A DNA stretch of 34,028 bases from an uncultured Duncaniella sp. (lineage in GTDB: Bacteria; Bacteroidota; Bacteroidia; Bacteroidales; Muribaculaceae), in NCBI GenBank assembly GCA_910578615.1, contig CAJTRI010000006.1:1-34028 (forward strand), written 5' to 3'. The position numbers were made by a program, and so were the translations under genes. Positions within the stretch are counted from its first letter, which is position 1. Each line of letters starts with the position of its first letter. Below, piece by piece: positions 6,634-15,642 of the stretch. The notes under the pieces were generated by a model. It was not told the DNA's origin. It did not search any database and saw nothing but the letters and a program-made list of their open reading frames with translations.

Positions 6634-8121
6634 ATGAAATACGGATTCGACAACGACAAGTATCTCAAGATACAGTCAGAACACATCAAAGAGCGTATCG
6701 CCAACTTCGGCAACAAGCTCTATCTTGAACTCGGAGGAAAACTCTTTGACGACCATCACGCAAGCCGCGTGCTACCGGGATTTCAGCCCGACAGCAAGCT
6801 GCGCATGCTTCACCAGCTTTCGGATCAGGCCGAGATAGTGATCGTCATCAGCGCCCGTGACATTGAAAAAAACAAAATCCGAAACGACCTCGGTATAACT
6901 TATGACATGGACGTCCTGCGCCTCCGCACAGAATTCCAGAACCGTGGATTTCTCGTAGGATCGGTCGTAATCACCCACTATAACGGCCAGAGCAGCGCCG
7001 ATGCCTTCCGGGTGCGCCTTGAACGCCTTGGCATAAAGACATACTGCCACTATACAATCGAGGGATATCCCAACAATGTGGCACTCATTGACTCAGATGA
7101 AGGATTCGGCAAGAATGACTATATAAAGACCTCCCGTCCGCTCGTCATCGTCACAGCGCCCGGGCCGGGAAGCGGAAAGATGGCCGTATGTCTCAGTCAG
7201 CTCTACAACGAACACAAACGTGGCATCGAGGCCGGATATGCCAAATTCGAGACATTCCCTGTGTGGAACCTTTCCCTCAAACACCCTGTCAACATCGCCT
7301 ATGAGGCCGCAACCGCCGACCTCAACGACATAAACATGATTGACCCGTTCCATCTCGAAGCATACGGCAAGACGGCAATCAACTATAACCGCGACATAGA
7401 GATATTCCCCGTGCTCAACGCCCTCTTCGAAGGCATATACGGCCACAACCCCTACAAATCTCCAACCGATATGGGTGTCAATATGGTCGGTTTCTGCATC
7501 AACGATGACGAGGTGTGCTGCGAGGCATCTAAAAACGAGATAATACTCCGTTATTTCACAGCTCTCAACCGCCTTGCACAAGGTGACGCCAATGACGCAG
7601 AGGTAAACAAGATAGCCCTTCTGTTCAATCAGGCAAAAATAGATGTCTCATACCGGCGTCCTGTCGTGGCCGCACGCAAGAGAGCCGAAAAAAGCGGCGT
7701 TCCATCCTCTGCCATCGAACTGGCCGACGGAACAATCATAACGGCCGAGACAAGTACCCTCCTCGGCCCGAGCGCGGCACTGATCCTAAACGCGGTGAAA
7801 CATCTGGCAGGTATAGACCACTCGGTCAAGCTGATACCACAACAGCTTATAGAGCCTATCCAGTATACCAAGACAAACTATTTGAACTCCCATAACCCGC
7901 GCCTCCATACCGATGAGGTTCTTGTGGCTCTCTCTGTGCTGAGCCGCCATGACGAGAACTGTCGCCACGCTCTCGAAAAACTCCCCGAGCTAAGAGGATG
8001 CCAAGTTCACTCCACGGTTATGCTCGGCGAGGTTGACCACAAGATATTCAAGAAACTCGGCGTAGGTCTTTCATGCGATCCGGCACGCAAGATAAAGGTA
8101 AAGCAATTCAATAATATGTAA
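6634..8121 (+). CDS. DUF1846 (UPF0371) family protein
   Basis: A 495-residue cytoplasmic protein starting MKYGFDNDKYLKIQSEHIKERI, the usual N-terminus of DUF1846 proteins, and of normal family length. The upstream TTG at 6622 lies inside the -7 promoter element and is rejected as a start. Features seen are the N-terminal signature FGNKLYLELGGKLFDDHHASRVLPGF, the glycine-rich P-loop-like TAPGPGSGKMAVCLSQLYNEH near residue 170, and the motif GVNMVGFCINDDEV near residue 285. No signal peptide or membrane segment is present. The family is widespread, structurally known and, as far as I know, without an established biochemical role. It is a single-gene unit with its own promoter, ended by the hairpin at 8151. 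Confidence 0.88.
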   Translation: MKYGFDNDKYLKIQSEHIKERIANFGNKLYLELGGKLFDDHHASRVLPGFQPDSKLRMLHQLSDQAEIVIVISARDIEKNKIRNDLGITYDMDVLRLRTEFQNRGFLVGSVVITHYNGQSSADAFRVRLERLGIKTYCHYTIEGYPNNVALIDSDEGFGKNDYIKTSRPLVIVTAPGPGSGKMAVCLSQLYNEHKRGIEAGYAKFETFPVWNLSLKHPVNIAYEAATADLNDINMIDPFHLEAYGKTAINYNRDIEIFPVLNALFEGIYGHNPYKSPTDMGVNMVGFCINDDEVCCEASKNEIILRYFTALNRLAQGDANDAEVNKIALLFNQAKIDVSYRRPVVAARKRAEKSGVPSSAIELADGTIITAETSTLLGPSAALILNAVKHLAGIDHSVKLIPQQLIEPIQYTKTNYLNSHNPRLHTDEVLVALSVLSRHDENCRHALEKLPELRGCQVHSTVMLGEVDHKIFKKLGVGLSCDPARKIKVKQFNNM

Positions 8122-8150
8122 GCACCAACGAAACACCGGCCTATACGATT

Positions 8151-8202
8151 AAAATCACAGGATCATGATATTTCTCACGATTCCTGTGATTTTTTTATTT
8201 TT
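8151..8202. terminator. Bidirectional terminator between convergent genes
   Basis: Perfect 12-base arms AAAATCACAGGA (8151-8162) and TCCTGTGATTTT (8182-8193), followed on the plus strand by a T-rich run and on the minus strand by TTTT. It lies between the convergent DUF1846 and VanX-like genes. Confidence 0.85.
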
Positions 8203-8864
8203 CAAAAATCAAGCAATCGATAACGCGCTCTCGCCACGGCACGGCTTACCATCTGGAAATGCCACCATTCGTTACGGATGGTCTTAAAACCGCCTTCACG
8301 CATCACCTTCCTGAGCAACCGGCGATTTTTCATTTCGTCAGCCGTTATAGTCCCGGCCCTTACCATCACCTCCTCATTATCAATGCGAGACTCCTTGCCA
8401 AGATAATCCACAGGCGTCCCCATAGATACCTCCTTCCCCTCAGGATCCAGCAACGTTATATCCACGGCAAGACCATAGTTGTGGAGACCGCCACCTTTGG
8501 CCGGATTGGCCACATAATTTGCCTTGGACGTCACCTTGACAGCATCAAACATCTTTCTTTGCACACTCATCGGACGGGCTGCATCCTTGACCAGAAGCTT
8601 ATAGCCCGGCGCTTCCCTTTCGAGTGCCTTTACAGCCGCCCCGAGAGCCTTCGCTGCGGAAGGATGCAGCCACGCTCCTGACAAATCCGAATATAAAACA
8701 GCCCCCGTAAAATTGTCAGGCCGTCCGTACATCAACTCCACCTCTACACCAAGAGTGGATACTTCCACAAATCCCATATCCGAAAGACGGTCGTCCAGCC
8801 CCGAAGACTTGGCTATATTATTATGCAGTACCAACACCAATAAAAACAATAATCTAATGCCCAT
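8202..8864 (-). CDS. Secreted D-alanyl-D-alanine dipeptidase (VanX/DdpX-like, M15D)
   Basis: A 220-residue zinc peptidase from the ATG at 8864; the open frame runs to a TTG at 8888, but that lies in the promoter. A signal peptide or anchor is seen at about 1-20 (GIRLLFLLVLVLHNNIA). The M15D motifs are intact: Arg97 in DAARP, zinc ligands His128 and Asp135 in GLHNYGLAVDI, catalytic Glu199 and zinc ligand His202 in NEWWHF. The family hydrolyses D-Ala-D-Ala. With no vanH, vanA or vanRS-like genes near and with an export signal, a role in peptidoglycan dipeptide turnover in the periplasm is more likely than glycopeptide resistance. It is a monocistronic gene convergent with its neighbour. Confidence 0.9.
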   Translation of the reverse strand: MGIRLLFLLVLVLHNNIAKSSGLDDRLSDMGFVEVSTLGVEVELMYGRPDNFTGAVLYSDLSGAWLHPSAAKALGAAVKALEREAPGYKLLVKDAARPMSVQRKMFDAVKVTSKANYVANPAKGGGLHNYGLAVDITLLDPEGKEVSMGTPVDYLGKESRIDNEEVMVRAGTITADEMKNRRLLRKVMREGGFKTIRNEWWHFQMVSRAVARARYRLLDF

Positions 8865-8885
8865 AAACTTTATAAATTCATGATG

Positions 8886-8893
8886 CAAAATTA
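8886..8893 (-). promoter_or_regulatory. Putative -7 element of the VanX-like gene
   Basis: Minus-strand TAATTTTG fits TAnnTTTG and is 21 bases before the ATG at 8864. A -33 box is not evident at normal spacing. It lies back-to-back with the promoter of the TPR gene in a roughly 100-base divergent intergenic region. Confidence 0.5.
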
Positions 8894-8919
8894 CCGCTTT
8901 CTGCCATAAAAAAACTTAA

Positions 8920-8954
8920 TTTGCGCTCTTTTTCATACCATTTAGCTAACTTTG
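8920..8954 (+). promoter_or_regulatory. Promoter of the TPR gene
   Basis: TTTG at 8920-8923 and TAACTTTG at 8947-8954, with a 23-base spacer that is a little long. The ATG follows 9 bases after the -7 element. The sequence from the -7 box to the ATG is almost the same as at the DUF1846 gene (TAACTTTGCAACC then the start). Confidence 0.65.
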
Positions 8955-8962
8955 CAACCATT

Positions 8963-10984
8963 ATGCCAAAGATTATCCGATATTTCCTGCTCACCATAGC
9001 CTTTTCCGCCGCCATTCCGGCCATTGCTCAGATCAATACCGACCAGGTTCTGCGCATCGGTCGTAACAACCTTTATTTTGAGGACTATGTACTCTCGATA
9101 CAGTATTTCAACCAAGTCATCAACGTAAAGCCACATCTTGCGCAGCCATATTTCTTCCGGGCCATAGCAAAACTAAACCTCGATGACTATCAGGGAGCCG
9201 AAAACGATGCCTCTCTCGCCCTTGAACGCAACCCGTTCATAACCGATGCATGGGAGGTGCGCGGCGTGGCCCGTCAGAATCTCGGAAAAAACGAAGAGGC
9301 AATCGCAGATTATGACAAGGCCCTTGAAATGCTTCCGGAAAACCGTGGGCTTCTCTATAACAAGGCCGTGGCCCAACATGACATCAAGGATTTCGAAGGC
9401 GCAGGCAAAACGTTCGGCACACTCTTGAAACGTTTTCCCAGTTTCGAAGGCGGATATCTCGGACGCGCACGCCTGAGACTGGAAGAGAAGGACACTGTCG
9501 GCGCACGTCAGGATATAGACAAGGCCCTGTCCATCAACAGCAATGCCGTAAACGGCTACGTGATGCGTGCCGACATAGCCATCTCCTCGTGCAAGGATTA
9601 TCCGGCGGCTCTCGAAGATATGGACAAGGCCATCAAGCTGCAACCAAAATATGCCGGATTCTTCATAAACCGTGCCTATCTGCGATACATGACGGATGAC
9701 TTCCAAGGAGCCTTCGCCGACTACGACTACGCCCTCCAACTCGAACCCCTGAACACCATGGCGCTCTTCAACCGAGGAGTCCTAAGAGCCGAGGTTCACG
9801 ACACAAACCGCGCCATCGATGACTTCACATCCGTTCTCGACATCAACCGCGACGATTACAAGACATTGTACAACCGTGCCATCCTCCTCGCCGACATTGA
9901 AAACTATGACGCCGCCATAGCAGACCTTGACCGTGTGATAGAGGCTTTCCCGGACTTCGCCGCCGCCTACTTCGTGCGTTTCGATGTAAAACGGCGCAAA
10001 GGAGACCTCCGTGATGCCGAAAAAGACTACGACAGATCCCTCTCGCTTGCCAAGACACGTGTCAGGATAAACAGTAAATCCCCGTTCACCCCTGACACTG
10101 CGGAAATGAACAGTGACGGACATGATACTGCCGAAATACAGGAAGAGACACAGGAACAAGTGAAGAGGCGTTTCACATCACTCACCACCATTGCCGACAA
10201 CTCCTCACCCGAACAGGTGTTCAATAACAAAGAAATACGTGGAAAGGTACAAGACCGCAATGTGACGATATCCCTCGAACCTATCTTCAACATCACCTAC
10301 TATACCTCTCCAACCGAGCTGAAAATGAACGGAGACTATGTCCGCGAGGTAGACGATATAAACGCCACCCGCATACTCCGCATGCTTCTCCAAGTGACCA
10401 ACCACGAACCATCGATAACCGATGAGGAAACAGCTACCCTGCACTTCAACTCCATCAACTACTACAATTCATATATAGCAAGCCACACACCCCGGGCAAT
10501 AGACTATTTCGGACGGGCTATGGATTTCATGACCTTGCGCGACTACGACAGCGCCATAGCCGACCTTGACAAAGCCATAGCCATATCGCCCGACTTCACA
10601 CTCGGTTACCTGCTACGTGCCAACGCCCGTTTCCTTGCCTCGCGCATAAAGTCCGACGAATCACGGCCATCCACACAGGCCGCCCGTCCGTCAAGACTCG
10701 CCATCGCCGACATGGACTCAGTGATAAAACTCTCGCCCTCCATGCCGATAGCCTATTACAACAGAGGCGTGATGCTGGCTGAGGAAGGTGACTACACCAC
10801 GGCGCTGACAGCCTTCAACCGGGCCATCGAACTCAGACCGGATTTCGGAGAAGCCTACTTCAACCGAGGATACGTCTACCTGTATCTCGGCAACAAAGAA
10901 GCCGCATTCAACGACCTGTCCCATGCCGGATCACTCGGCATAGTGCCTTCTTATAACCTTTTGAAACGAATGTCCACAAAATAA
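8963..10984 (+). CDS. Secreted tetratricopeptide-repeat protein
   Basis: A 673-residue protein with a signal peptide (about 1-23, ending AAIPAIAQ) followed by a long array of TPR units, seen as repeated A..Y..RA..K..L.dy..A..D...al patterns. The first block spans about residues 25-375. A low-complexity, Asp/Glu/Gln-rich linker and a non-TPR insert follow (about 385-500), then a second TPR block (about 505-670) including MAIAYYNRGVMLAEEGDY-type units. The ATG at 8963 is chosen over the upstream TTG, which lies in the promoter. Such proteins are periplasmic or outer-membrane-associated scaffolds; the partner is unknown. It has its own promoter and is 75 bases upstream of lysC, which has a separate promoter. 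Confidence 0.85.
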   Translation: MPKIIRYFLLTIAFSAAIPAIAQINTDQVLRIGRNNLYFEDYVLSIQYFNQVINVKPHLAQPYFFRAIAKLNLDDYQGAENDASLALERNPFITDAWEVRGVARQNLGKNEEAIADYDKALEMLPENRGLLYNKAVAQHDIKDFEGAGKTFGTLLKRFPSFEGGYLGRARLRLEEKDTVGARQDIDKALSINSNAVNGYVMRADIAISSCKDYPAALEDMDKAIKLQPKYAGFFINRAYLRYMTDDFQGAFADYDYALQLEPLNTMALFNRGVLRAEVHDTNRAIDDFTSVLDINRDDYKTLYNRAILLADIENYDAAIADLDRVIEAFPDFAAAYFVRFDVKRRKGDLRDAEKDYDRSLSLAKTRVRINSKSPFTPDTAEMNSDGHDTAEIQEETQEQVKRRFTSLTTIADNSSPEQVFNNKEIRGKVQDRNVTISLEPIFNITYYTSPTELKMNGDYVREVDDINATRILRMLLQVTNHEPSITDEETATLHFNSINYYNSYIASHTPRAIDYFGRAMDFMTLRDYDSAIADLDKAIAISPDFTLGYLLRANARFLASRIKSDESRPSTQAARPSRLAIADMDSVIKLSPSMPIAYYNRGVMLAEEGDYTTALTAFNRAIELRPDFGEAYFNRGYVYLYLGNKEAAFNDLSHAGSLGIVPSYNLLKRMSTK

Positions 10985-11016
10985 TTTAAAACGACAACTT
11001 TCTGAGATATTTTTCG

Positions 11017-11024
11017 TAACTTTG
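11017..11024 (+). promoter_or_regulatory. Putative -7 element of the lysC-lysA operon
   Basis: TAACTTTG, identical to the -7 boxes of the DUF1846 and TPR genes, 36 bases before the lysC ATG. No exact TTTG is seen at normal -33 spacing. I see no riboswitch-like structure in the short leader. Confidence 0.5.
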
Positions 11025-11059
11025 ACGGCAAAATACTACAAAAGATTGCATTTTTTAGG

Positions 11060-12379
11060 ATGAAAGTATTAAAATTTGGCGGTACGTCCGTCGGCTCGGC
11101 AGAAAGAATCCGCCACGTAGCCGACCTCGTGGCTCCCCGCGGCCGCAACATCATCGTCCTCTCGGCGATGTCTGGTACTACAAACACCCTCGTGGAAATA
11201 GCCGGCTATCTCTATAAACGCAATATCAACGGCGCCAAGGAAACCATCAATCTCCTTGAATCAAAGTATCTCAAAACCATAGCCCAGCTTTATGACAAGC
11301 ACGAGAGCCGCGAGCGCGCCTTAAAGGAAATCAAGGCCTGTTTCAATTATATACGCTCATTCACATCACGCGAGACGTTCAGCGAGACCGAGGAGAAAAT
11401 CATCCTCGCGCAAGGAGAAATGATGAGTGTGGCCATGATGACCATCCTCCTCAACGAGAGAGGCATATACGCCGAACAGCTACCCGCGCTCGACTTCATG
11501 AAGACCGGGCAGAACTCCGAACCAGACGTCCAGCATATCCAGATGCATCTCCAAGCACTTCTGGACAAATACATGGACGCTGACATCTTCGTCACACAGG
11601 GCTTCATCTGCCGTAACTCAACCGGCGAGATAGACAACCTCCAACGCGGAGGCAGCGACTATACGGCATCTCTCATCGGCGCGGCCATCGAGGCCGAGGA
11701 AATCGAAATATGGACAGACATTGACGGTATGCACAACAACGACCCGAGGTTTGTCGAAAAGACTTCCCCGGTAGGAGAACTCCACTACGAGGAGGCTGCC
11801 GAACTTGCCTATTTCGGAGCCAAGATTCTACATCCCACCTGCGTCCTCCCGGCCAAGGTAAACAACATACCCGTACGTCTGCTCAACACCCTGGAACCTG
11901 AGGCTCACGGGACATTGATATACAACAATATCACAGACCCGTGCATAAAGGCAGTCGCGGCCAAGGACAATGTGGTGGCCATCAAGATAAAAAGCTCCCG
12001 TATGCTGCTGGCCTACGGATTCCTCACCCGTGTATTCGAGACATTCGAGAAATACAAGACACCCATCGACATGATCGCCACCAGCGAGGTCGGTGTGTCG
12101 CTGACCATCGATTCCGAACGCTTCCTCCTGGAAATTGTGGACGAGCTTAAAAAGTTCGGGACAGTGACCGTTGACAAAGACATGGTAATCATATGCGTGG
12201 TAGGCAACATGGACTGGACAAACACCGGCTATGAGGCACGCGCTGTGGAAGCTCTCTCCGACATCCCCGTCAGAATGATTTCATATGGCGGCTCCAACTA
12301 CAACATCTCATTCCTCATACGCAGCGAGGACAAGGTCAAAGCCCTGAACCTCCTTAGCGAACGTCTATTCAACAACTGA
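11060..12379 (+). CDS. lysC: Aspartate kinase (monofunctional)
   Basis: A 439-residue cytoplasmic enzyme that phosphorylates aspartate, the first step to lysine, diaminopimelate, threonine and methionine. The N-terminus KVLKFGGTSVGSAERI is the aspartokinase signature. The kinase domain spans about 1-290, with GGSDYTASLIGAAIEAEEIEIWTDIDG near residue 200, followed by two ACT domains (about 300-435) of the allosteric type. Length matches the single-function, LysC-III-like class rather than the ThrA or MetL fusions. lysA follows after 7 bases, so the two form an operon directed at diaminopimelate and lysine. Confidence 0.93.
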   Translation: MKVLKFGGTSVGSAERIRHVADLVAPRGRNIIVLSAMSGTTNTLVEIAGYLYKRNINGAKETINLLESKYLKTIAQLYDKHESRERALKEIKACFNYIRSFTSRETFSETEEKIILAQGEMMSVAMMTILLNERGIYAEQLPALDFMKTGQNSEPDVQHIQMHLQALLDKYMDADIFVTQGFICRNSTGEIDNLQRGGSDYTASLIGAAIEAEEIEIWTDIDGMHNNDPRFVEKTSPVGELHYEEAAELAYFGAKILHPTCVLPAKVNNIPVRLLNTLEPEAHGTLIYNNITDPCIKAVAAKDNVVAIKIKSSRMLLAYGFLTRVFETFEKYKTPIDMIATSEVGVSLTIDSERFLLEIVDELKKFGTVTVDKDMVIICVVGNMDWTNTGYEARAVEALSDIPVRMISYGGSNYNISFLIRSEDKVKALNLLSERLFNN

Positions 12380-12386
12380 CCCCACC

Positions 12387-13538
12387 ATGGCAAGATTCCC
12401 GGTATCAGAATTCAAAGAACTCCCGACACCGTTTTACTTCTATGACCTGTCACTGCTTGACCGCACTCTTGCCGAAATCAAGCGGACAGCCCGTGATCCT
12501 CGCTTCAAAGTCCATTATGCCATAAAGGCCAACGCCAATCCGGGCATCCTACGCCGCATCCAGGCGGCAGGTTTCGGAGTTGACGCTGTGAGCGGCGGCG
12601 AAATCGCCGCCGCTGTCGAGGCTGGATTCGAGGGCGGAAAAATCGTCTATGCAGGAGTCGGCAAAAGCGACAGGGAGATAATACTCGCCTTGGAAACAGG
12701 AATAGAATGTTTCAATGTCGAGTCTCTCCCGGAGCTGGAAATAATTGACGAACTGGCCCGAAAGGCAGGCCGTAAGGCCCCTGTGGCATTACGTGTCAAC
12801 CCGGACATCGATGCCCACACCCACGAATACATCACTACGGGACTGGCAGAGAACAAATTCGGAATAAATCTCGGACAGCTTTCCGAAATCATCGGAACGG
12901 CACAGGAGATGGATAATGTCGAGCTGCGCGGCCTGCATTTCCACATCGGTTCACAGATTACCGAAATAGAGCCTTTCATCCTGCTCTGCGAGAAAATCAA
13001 CCGACTGGTCGAAGAGTATGAGAAAAAAGGCATACGTTTCAAGTCAATCAATGTCGGAGGCGGACTCGGCATCGACTACGCCGAGCCCGACCGTCATCCC
13101 ATACCAGACTTCGAGACCTATTTCAACACATTCCGCAACCATCTGAAACTATCCGAGGGACAGGAAGTGCATTTCGAGCTGGGACGTTCTGTCGTGGCAC
13201 AGTGCGGATCGCTAATAACGCGTGTGCTCTATGTGAAAGAAGGCGTAACCAAGCGATTTGCCATCGTTGATGCCGGTATGACCGAGCTTATACGTCCGGC
13301 TCTCTACAACGCCCATCATAAGATAGAGAACCTTTCATCGCCCAACGGCGAACGCCACCACTACGACATCGTAGGCCCCATCTGCGAATCATCTGACTGT
13401 TTCGGCAAAGACGAACTTCTTCCGGCCATCAGACGTGGCGACTTTATCGCCCTGCGCTCGGCCGGCGCGTATGGAGAGATAATGGCCAGCCAGTACAACT
13501 GCCGTCCGTTGCCACCGTCTTATTTCTCTGAAAAATAA
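12387..13538 (+). CDS. lysA: Diaminopimelate decarboxylase
   Basis: A 383-residue PLP enzyme that converts meso-diaminopimelate to lysine. It has a fold-III alanine-racemase-like barrel with PLP lysine Lys47 in HYAIKANANP, the sequence GVDAVSGGEI, the motif GLHFHIGSQI near residue 180, and the phosphate-binding glycines INVGGGLGIDY near residue 221. The substrate motif ICESSDCFGKD is near residue 335 and GAYGEIMASQYN is near the end. Length is slightly short but normal for Bacteroidetes. It sits between lysC (7 bases upstream) and the OPT transporter gene (20 bases downstream). Confidence 0.95.
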   Translation: MARFPVSEFKELPTPFYFYDLSLLDRTLAEIKRTARDPRFKVHYAIKANANPGILRRIQAAGFGVDAVSGGEIAAAVEAGFEGGKIVYAGVGKSDREIILALETGIECFNVESLPELEIIDELARKAGRKAPVALRVNPDIDAHTHEYITTGLAENKFGINLGQLSEIIGTAQEMDNVELRGLHFHIGSQITEIEPFILLCEKINRLVEEYEKKGIRFKSINVGGGLGIDYAEPDRHPIPDFETYFNTFRNHLKLSEGQEVHFELGRSVVAQCGSLITRVLYVKEGVTKRFAIVDAGMTELIRPALYNAHHKIENLSSPNGERHHYDIVGPICESSDCFGKDELLPAIRRGDFIALRSAGAYGEIMASQYNCRPLPPSYFSEK

Positions 13539-13558
13539 CCTCACGTTCTAATATCATC

Positions 13559-15544
13559 ATGTCAACAAAAACAACGCAAGAAGAAATCTACCGTGACGCG
13601 GATCCGGCAGAACTTCCCGAAAACGCGTTTCGCGAACTCGGCGAAAACGAATCTTACAGACCGGTGATGCATCCGGCGCGGGATTATGCCGAGGTCACCC
13701 CCTATTCGGTGACCACAGGCATCATACTCGCAATCATTTTCAGCGCGGCAGCCGCCTATCTCGGACTCAAAGTGGGACAGGTATTCGAGGCCGCCATCCC
13801 GATAGCCATAATAGCCGTAGGACTTTCCGGGGCACTGAAAAAGGACAACCCGCTGGGTCAAAACGTGATAATCCAGAGTATAGGCGCTTGCTCAGGCGTT
13901 ATTGTCGCAGGAGCCATATTCACACTTCCCGCCCTGTACATACTTCAAGACAAATATCCCGATATCTCTGTCAACTTCATACAGATTTTTTTCAGCTCGC
14001 TCCTCGGCGGTATCCTCGGTATACTGTTCTTCATACCTTTCCGAAAATACTTCGTTAAGGACATGCACGGCAGATATCCTTTCCCCGAAGCCACGGCGAC
14101 CACACAGGTGCTGGCCAGCAGCCTCGCCAAGGGTTCGTCAAACCAAGGACAGGCAAAGACACTCGTCATAGCCTCGCTCATAGGAGGTATATATGACTAT
14201 CTTTTAGAGACTTTCGGATGGTGGGCCGCACATCTCAATACCACACTCACCGGCTGGGGTGAATCCCTCGCTCAGAAGACCAAACTCGCGTTAAGCTGCT
14301 ATACAGGCGCCGCAGTCCTCGGTCTCGGCTACATCATCGGTCTGCGCTATGCCTTCATTATTTTCGCCGGATCAGCCTTTGTTTGGTGGGTTGTCATCCC
14401 CTTGCTTGGAACCTACGGGGCTGCCGAGATACAGGCTGCGACACCCAATGAGATATTCGGCGATTATGCACGCCTCATAGGTATCGGCGGCATCGCGATG
14501 GCCGGAATCATCGGAATCATAAAGTCATCGGGCATAATCCGTGATGCCGTAGGTCTCGCTTCACGTGAACTGAAAGGTAACGCCTCCTCCGAAAAGACCG
14601 TAAGATGGCAGACGGACATCTCGATGAAACATATCGTGTTCTTCATCGCAATAGCCCTTGTCGCCGTCTTTATCTTCTTCTGGGCAGGTGTGATAAATAC
14701 CTTCTGGCAGGCCTTGGTGGCATGGATTGTCGTTACAATCATCGCCTTCCTATTCACCACCGTGGCCGCCAACGCGATCGCGATCGTGGGATCAAACCCC
14801 GTATCAGGCATGACGCTCATGACCCTCATAGTGGCATCGGCCATCTTTGTGGCCATCGGTCTCAACGGCACTTCCGGCATTGTCGCCTCCATGGTGATAG
14901 GCGGCGTAGTCTGCACAGCCCTTTCAATGGCCGGCGGTCTTGTCACAGACCTCAAAGTAGGATACTGGCTCGGATCTACACCTAAGAAACAGGAAACATG
15001 GAAGTTCCTCGGCACACTCGTATCAGCGGCAACAGTAGGCGGAGTCATCCTTCTTCTCAACCAAGTATATGGTTTCACTGGCGAAAACGCACTTATCGCC
15101 CCGCAGGCCAACGCCATGGCCAAGGTCATAGAACCACTTATGACAGGCGGAGACACCCCGTGGATACTCTACATGACAGGTGCCATTCTTGCCGTGCTCC
15201 TCAACTGGCTCGGAGTTCCGGCACTTGCATTCTGTCTGGGCATGTTCATACCTCTCACGCTCAACACTCCGCTACTCGTCGGAGGCGCTGTCGCATGGTT
15301 TGTCGGCAGCCGCTCCAAAGACAAGAAACTCAACGCAGCCCGCAATGACCGAGGCACGCTCATCTCATCGGGACTCATAGCCGGAGGAGCCCTTTTCGGA
15401 GTATTTGCCGCACTGACACGCTTCCTCGGTTTCGAATATGCCAACCCCATGAGCGCCATAGCCACCCAGTGGGCCGGCCTTGCAGTCTACGCACTGCTCA
15501 TCATCTATCTCATCTGGGACTCGCTACGCGCCAAGACTATCTAA
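13559..15544 (+). CDS. OPT-family oligopeptide/metal-chelate transporter
   Basis: A 661-residue inner-membrane protein with about 14 or more hydrophobic segments. It shows the typical start of bacterial OPT proteins, YAEVTPYSVTTGIILAIIFS then AAYLGLKVGQVFEAAIPIAI, and the later motif NPVSGMTLMTLIVAS. The first 45 residues are a hydrophilic cytoplasmic tail. The family moves small peptides or peptide-like metal chelates in symport; substrate unknown. It lies 20 bases after lysA and is the last gene before a strong terminator, so it is probably co-transcribed with lysC-lysA. This may link peptide uptake with amino-acid supply, which is inference. Confidence 0.9.
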   Translation: MSTKTTQEEIYRDADPAELPENAFRELGENESYRPVMHPARDYAEVTPYSVTTGIILAIIFSAAAAYLGLKVGQVFEAAIPIAIIAVGLSGALKKDNPLGQNVIIQSIGACSGVIVAGAIFTLPALYILQDKYPDISVNFIQIFFSSLLGGILGILFFIPFRKYFVKDMHGRYPFPEATATTQVLASSLAKGSSNQGQAKTLVIASLIGGIYDYLLETFGWWAAHLNTTLTGWGESLAQKTKLALSCYTGAAVLGLGYIIGLRYAFIIFAGSAFVWWVVIPLLGTYGAAEIQAATPNEIFGDYARLIGIGGIAMAGIIGIIKSSGIIRDAVGLASRELKGNASSEKTVRWQTDISMKHIVFFIAIALVAVFIFFWAGVINTFWQALVAWIVVTIIAFLFTTVAANAIAIVGSNPVSGMTLMTLIVASAIFVAIGLNGTSGIVASMVIGGVVCTALSMAGGLVTDLKVGYWLGSTPKKQETWKFLGTLVSAATVGGVILLLNQVYGFTGENALIAPQANAMAKVIEPLMTGGDTPWILYMTGAILAVLLNWLGVPALAFCLGMFIPLTLNTPLLVGGAVAWFVGSRSKDKKLNAARNDRGTLISSGLIAGGALFGVFAALTRFLGFEYANPMSAIATQWAGLAVYALLIIYLIWDSLRAKTI

Positions 15545-15569
15545 AAGAGTCTATTAGAAATATCATATA

Positions 15570-15618
15570 AGACAAAAGAGACAGAAACCTCAACGTGTTC
15601 TGTTTCTTTTGTCTTTTT
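15570..15618 (+). terminator. Rho-independent terminator after the lysC-lysA-OPT operon
   Basis: 15-base arms AGACAAAAGAGACAG (15570-15584) and CTGTTTCTTTTGTCT (15600-15614), with a single G-U pair, followed by TTTT. It lies 25 bases after the OPT stop. Confidence 0.88.
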
Positions 15619-15642
15619 GTCAGAATACAACAATTACAAATC

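Noticed and set aside
8202..8864. Vancomycin resistance gene.
   Set aside because: No vanH, vanA or regulator genes nearby, and an exported dipeptidase fits wall turnover better.
8921..8962. TTG start for the TPR protein.
   Set aside because: It overlaps the promoter. The ATG at 8963 gives a proper signal peptide.
11025..11059. A lysine riboswitch before lysC.
   Set aside because: The leader is only about 36 bases, too short for the known lysine aptamer, and no structure is seen.
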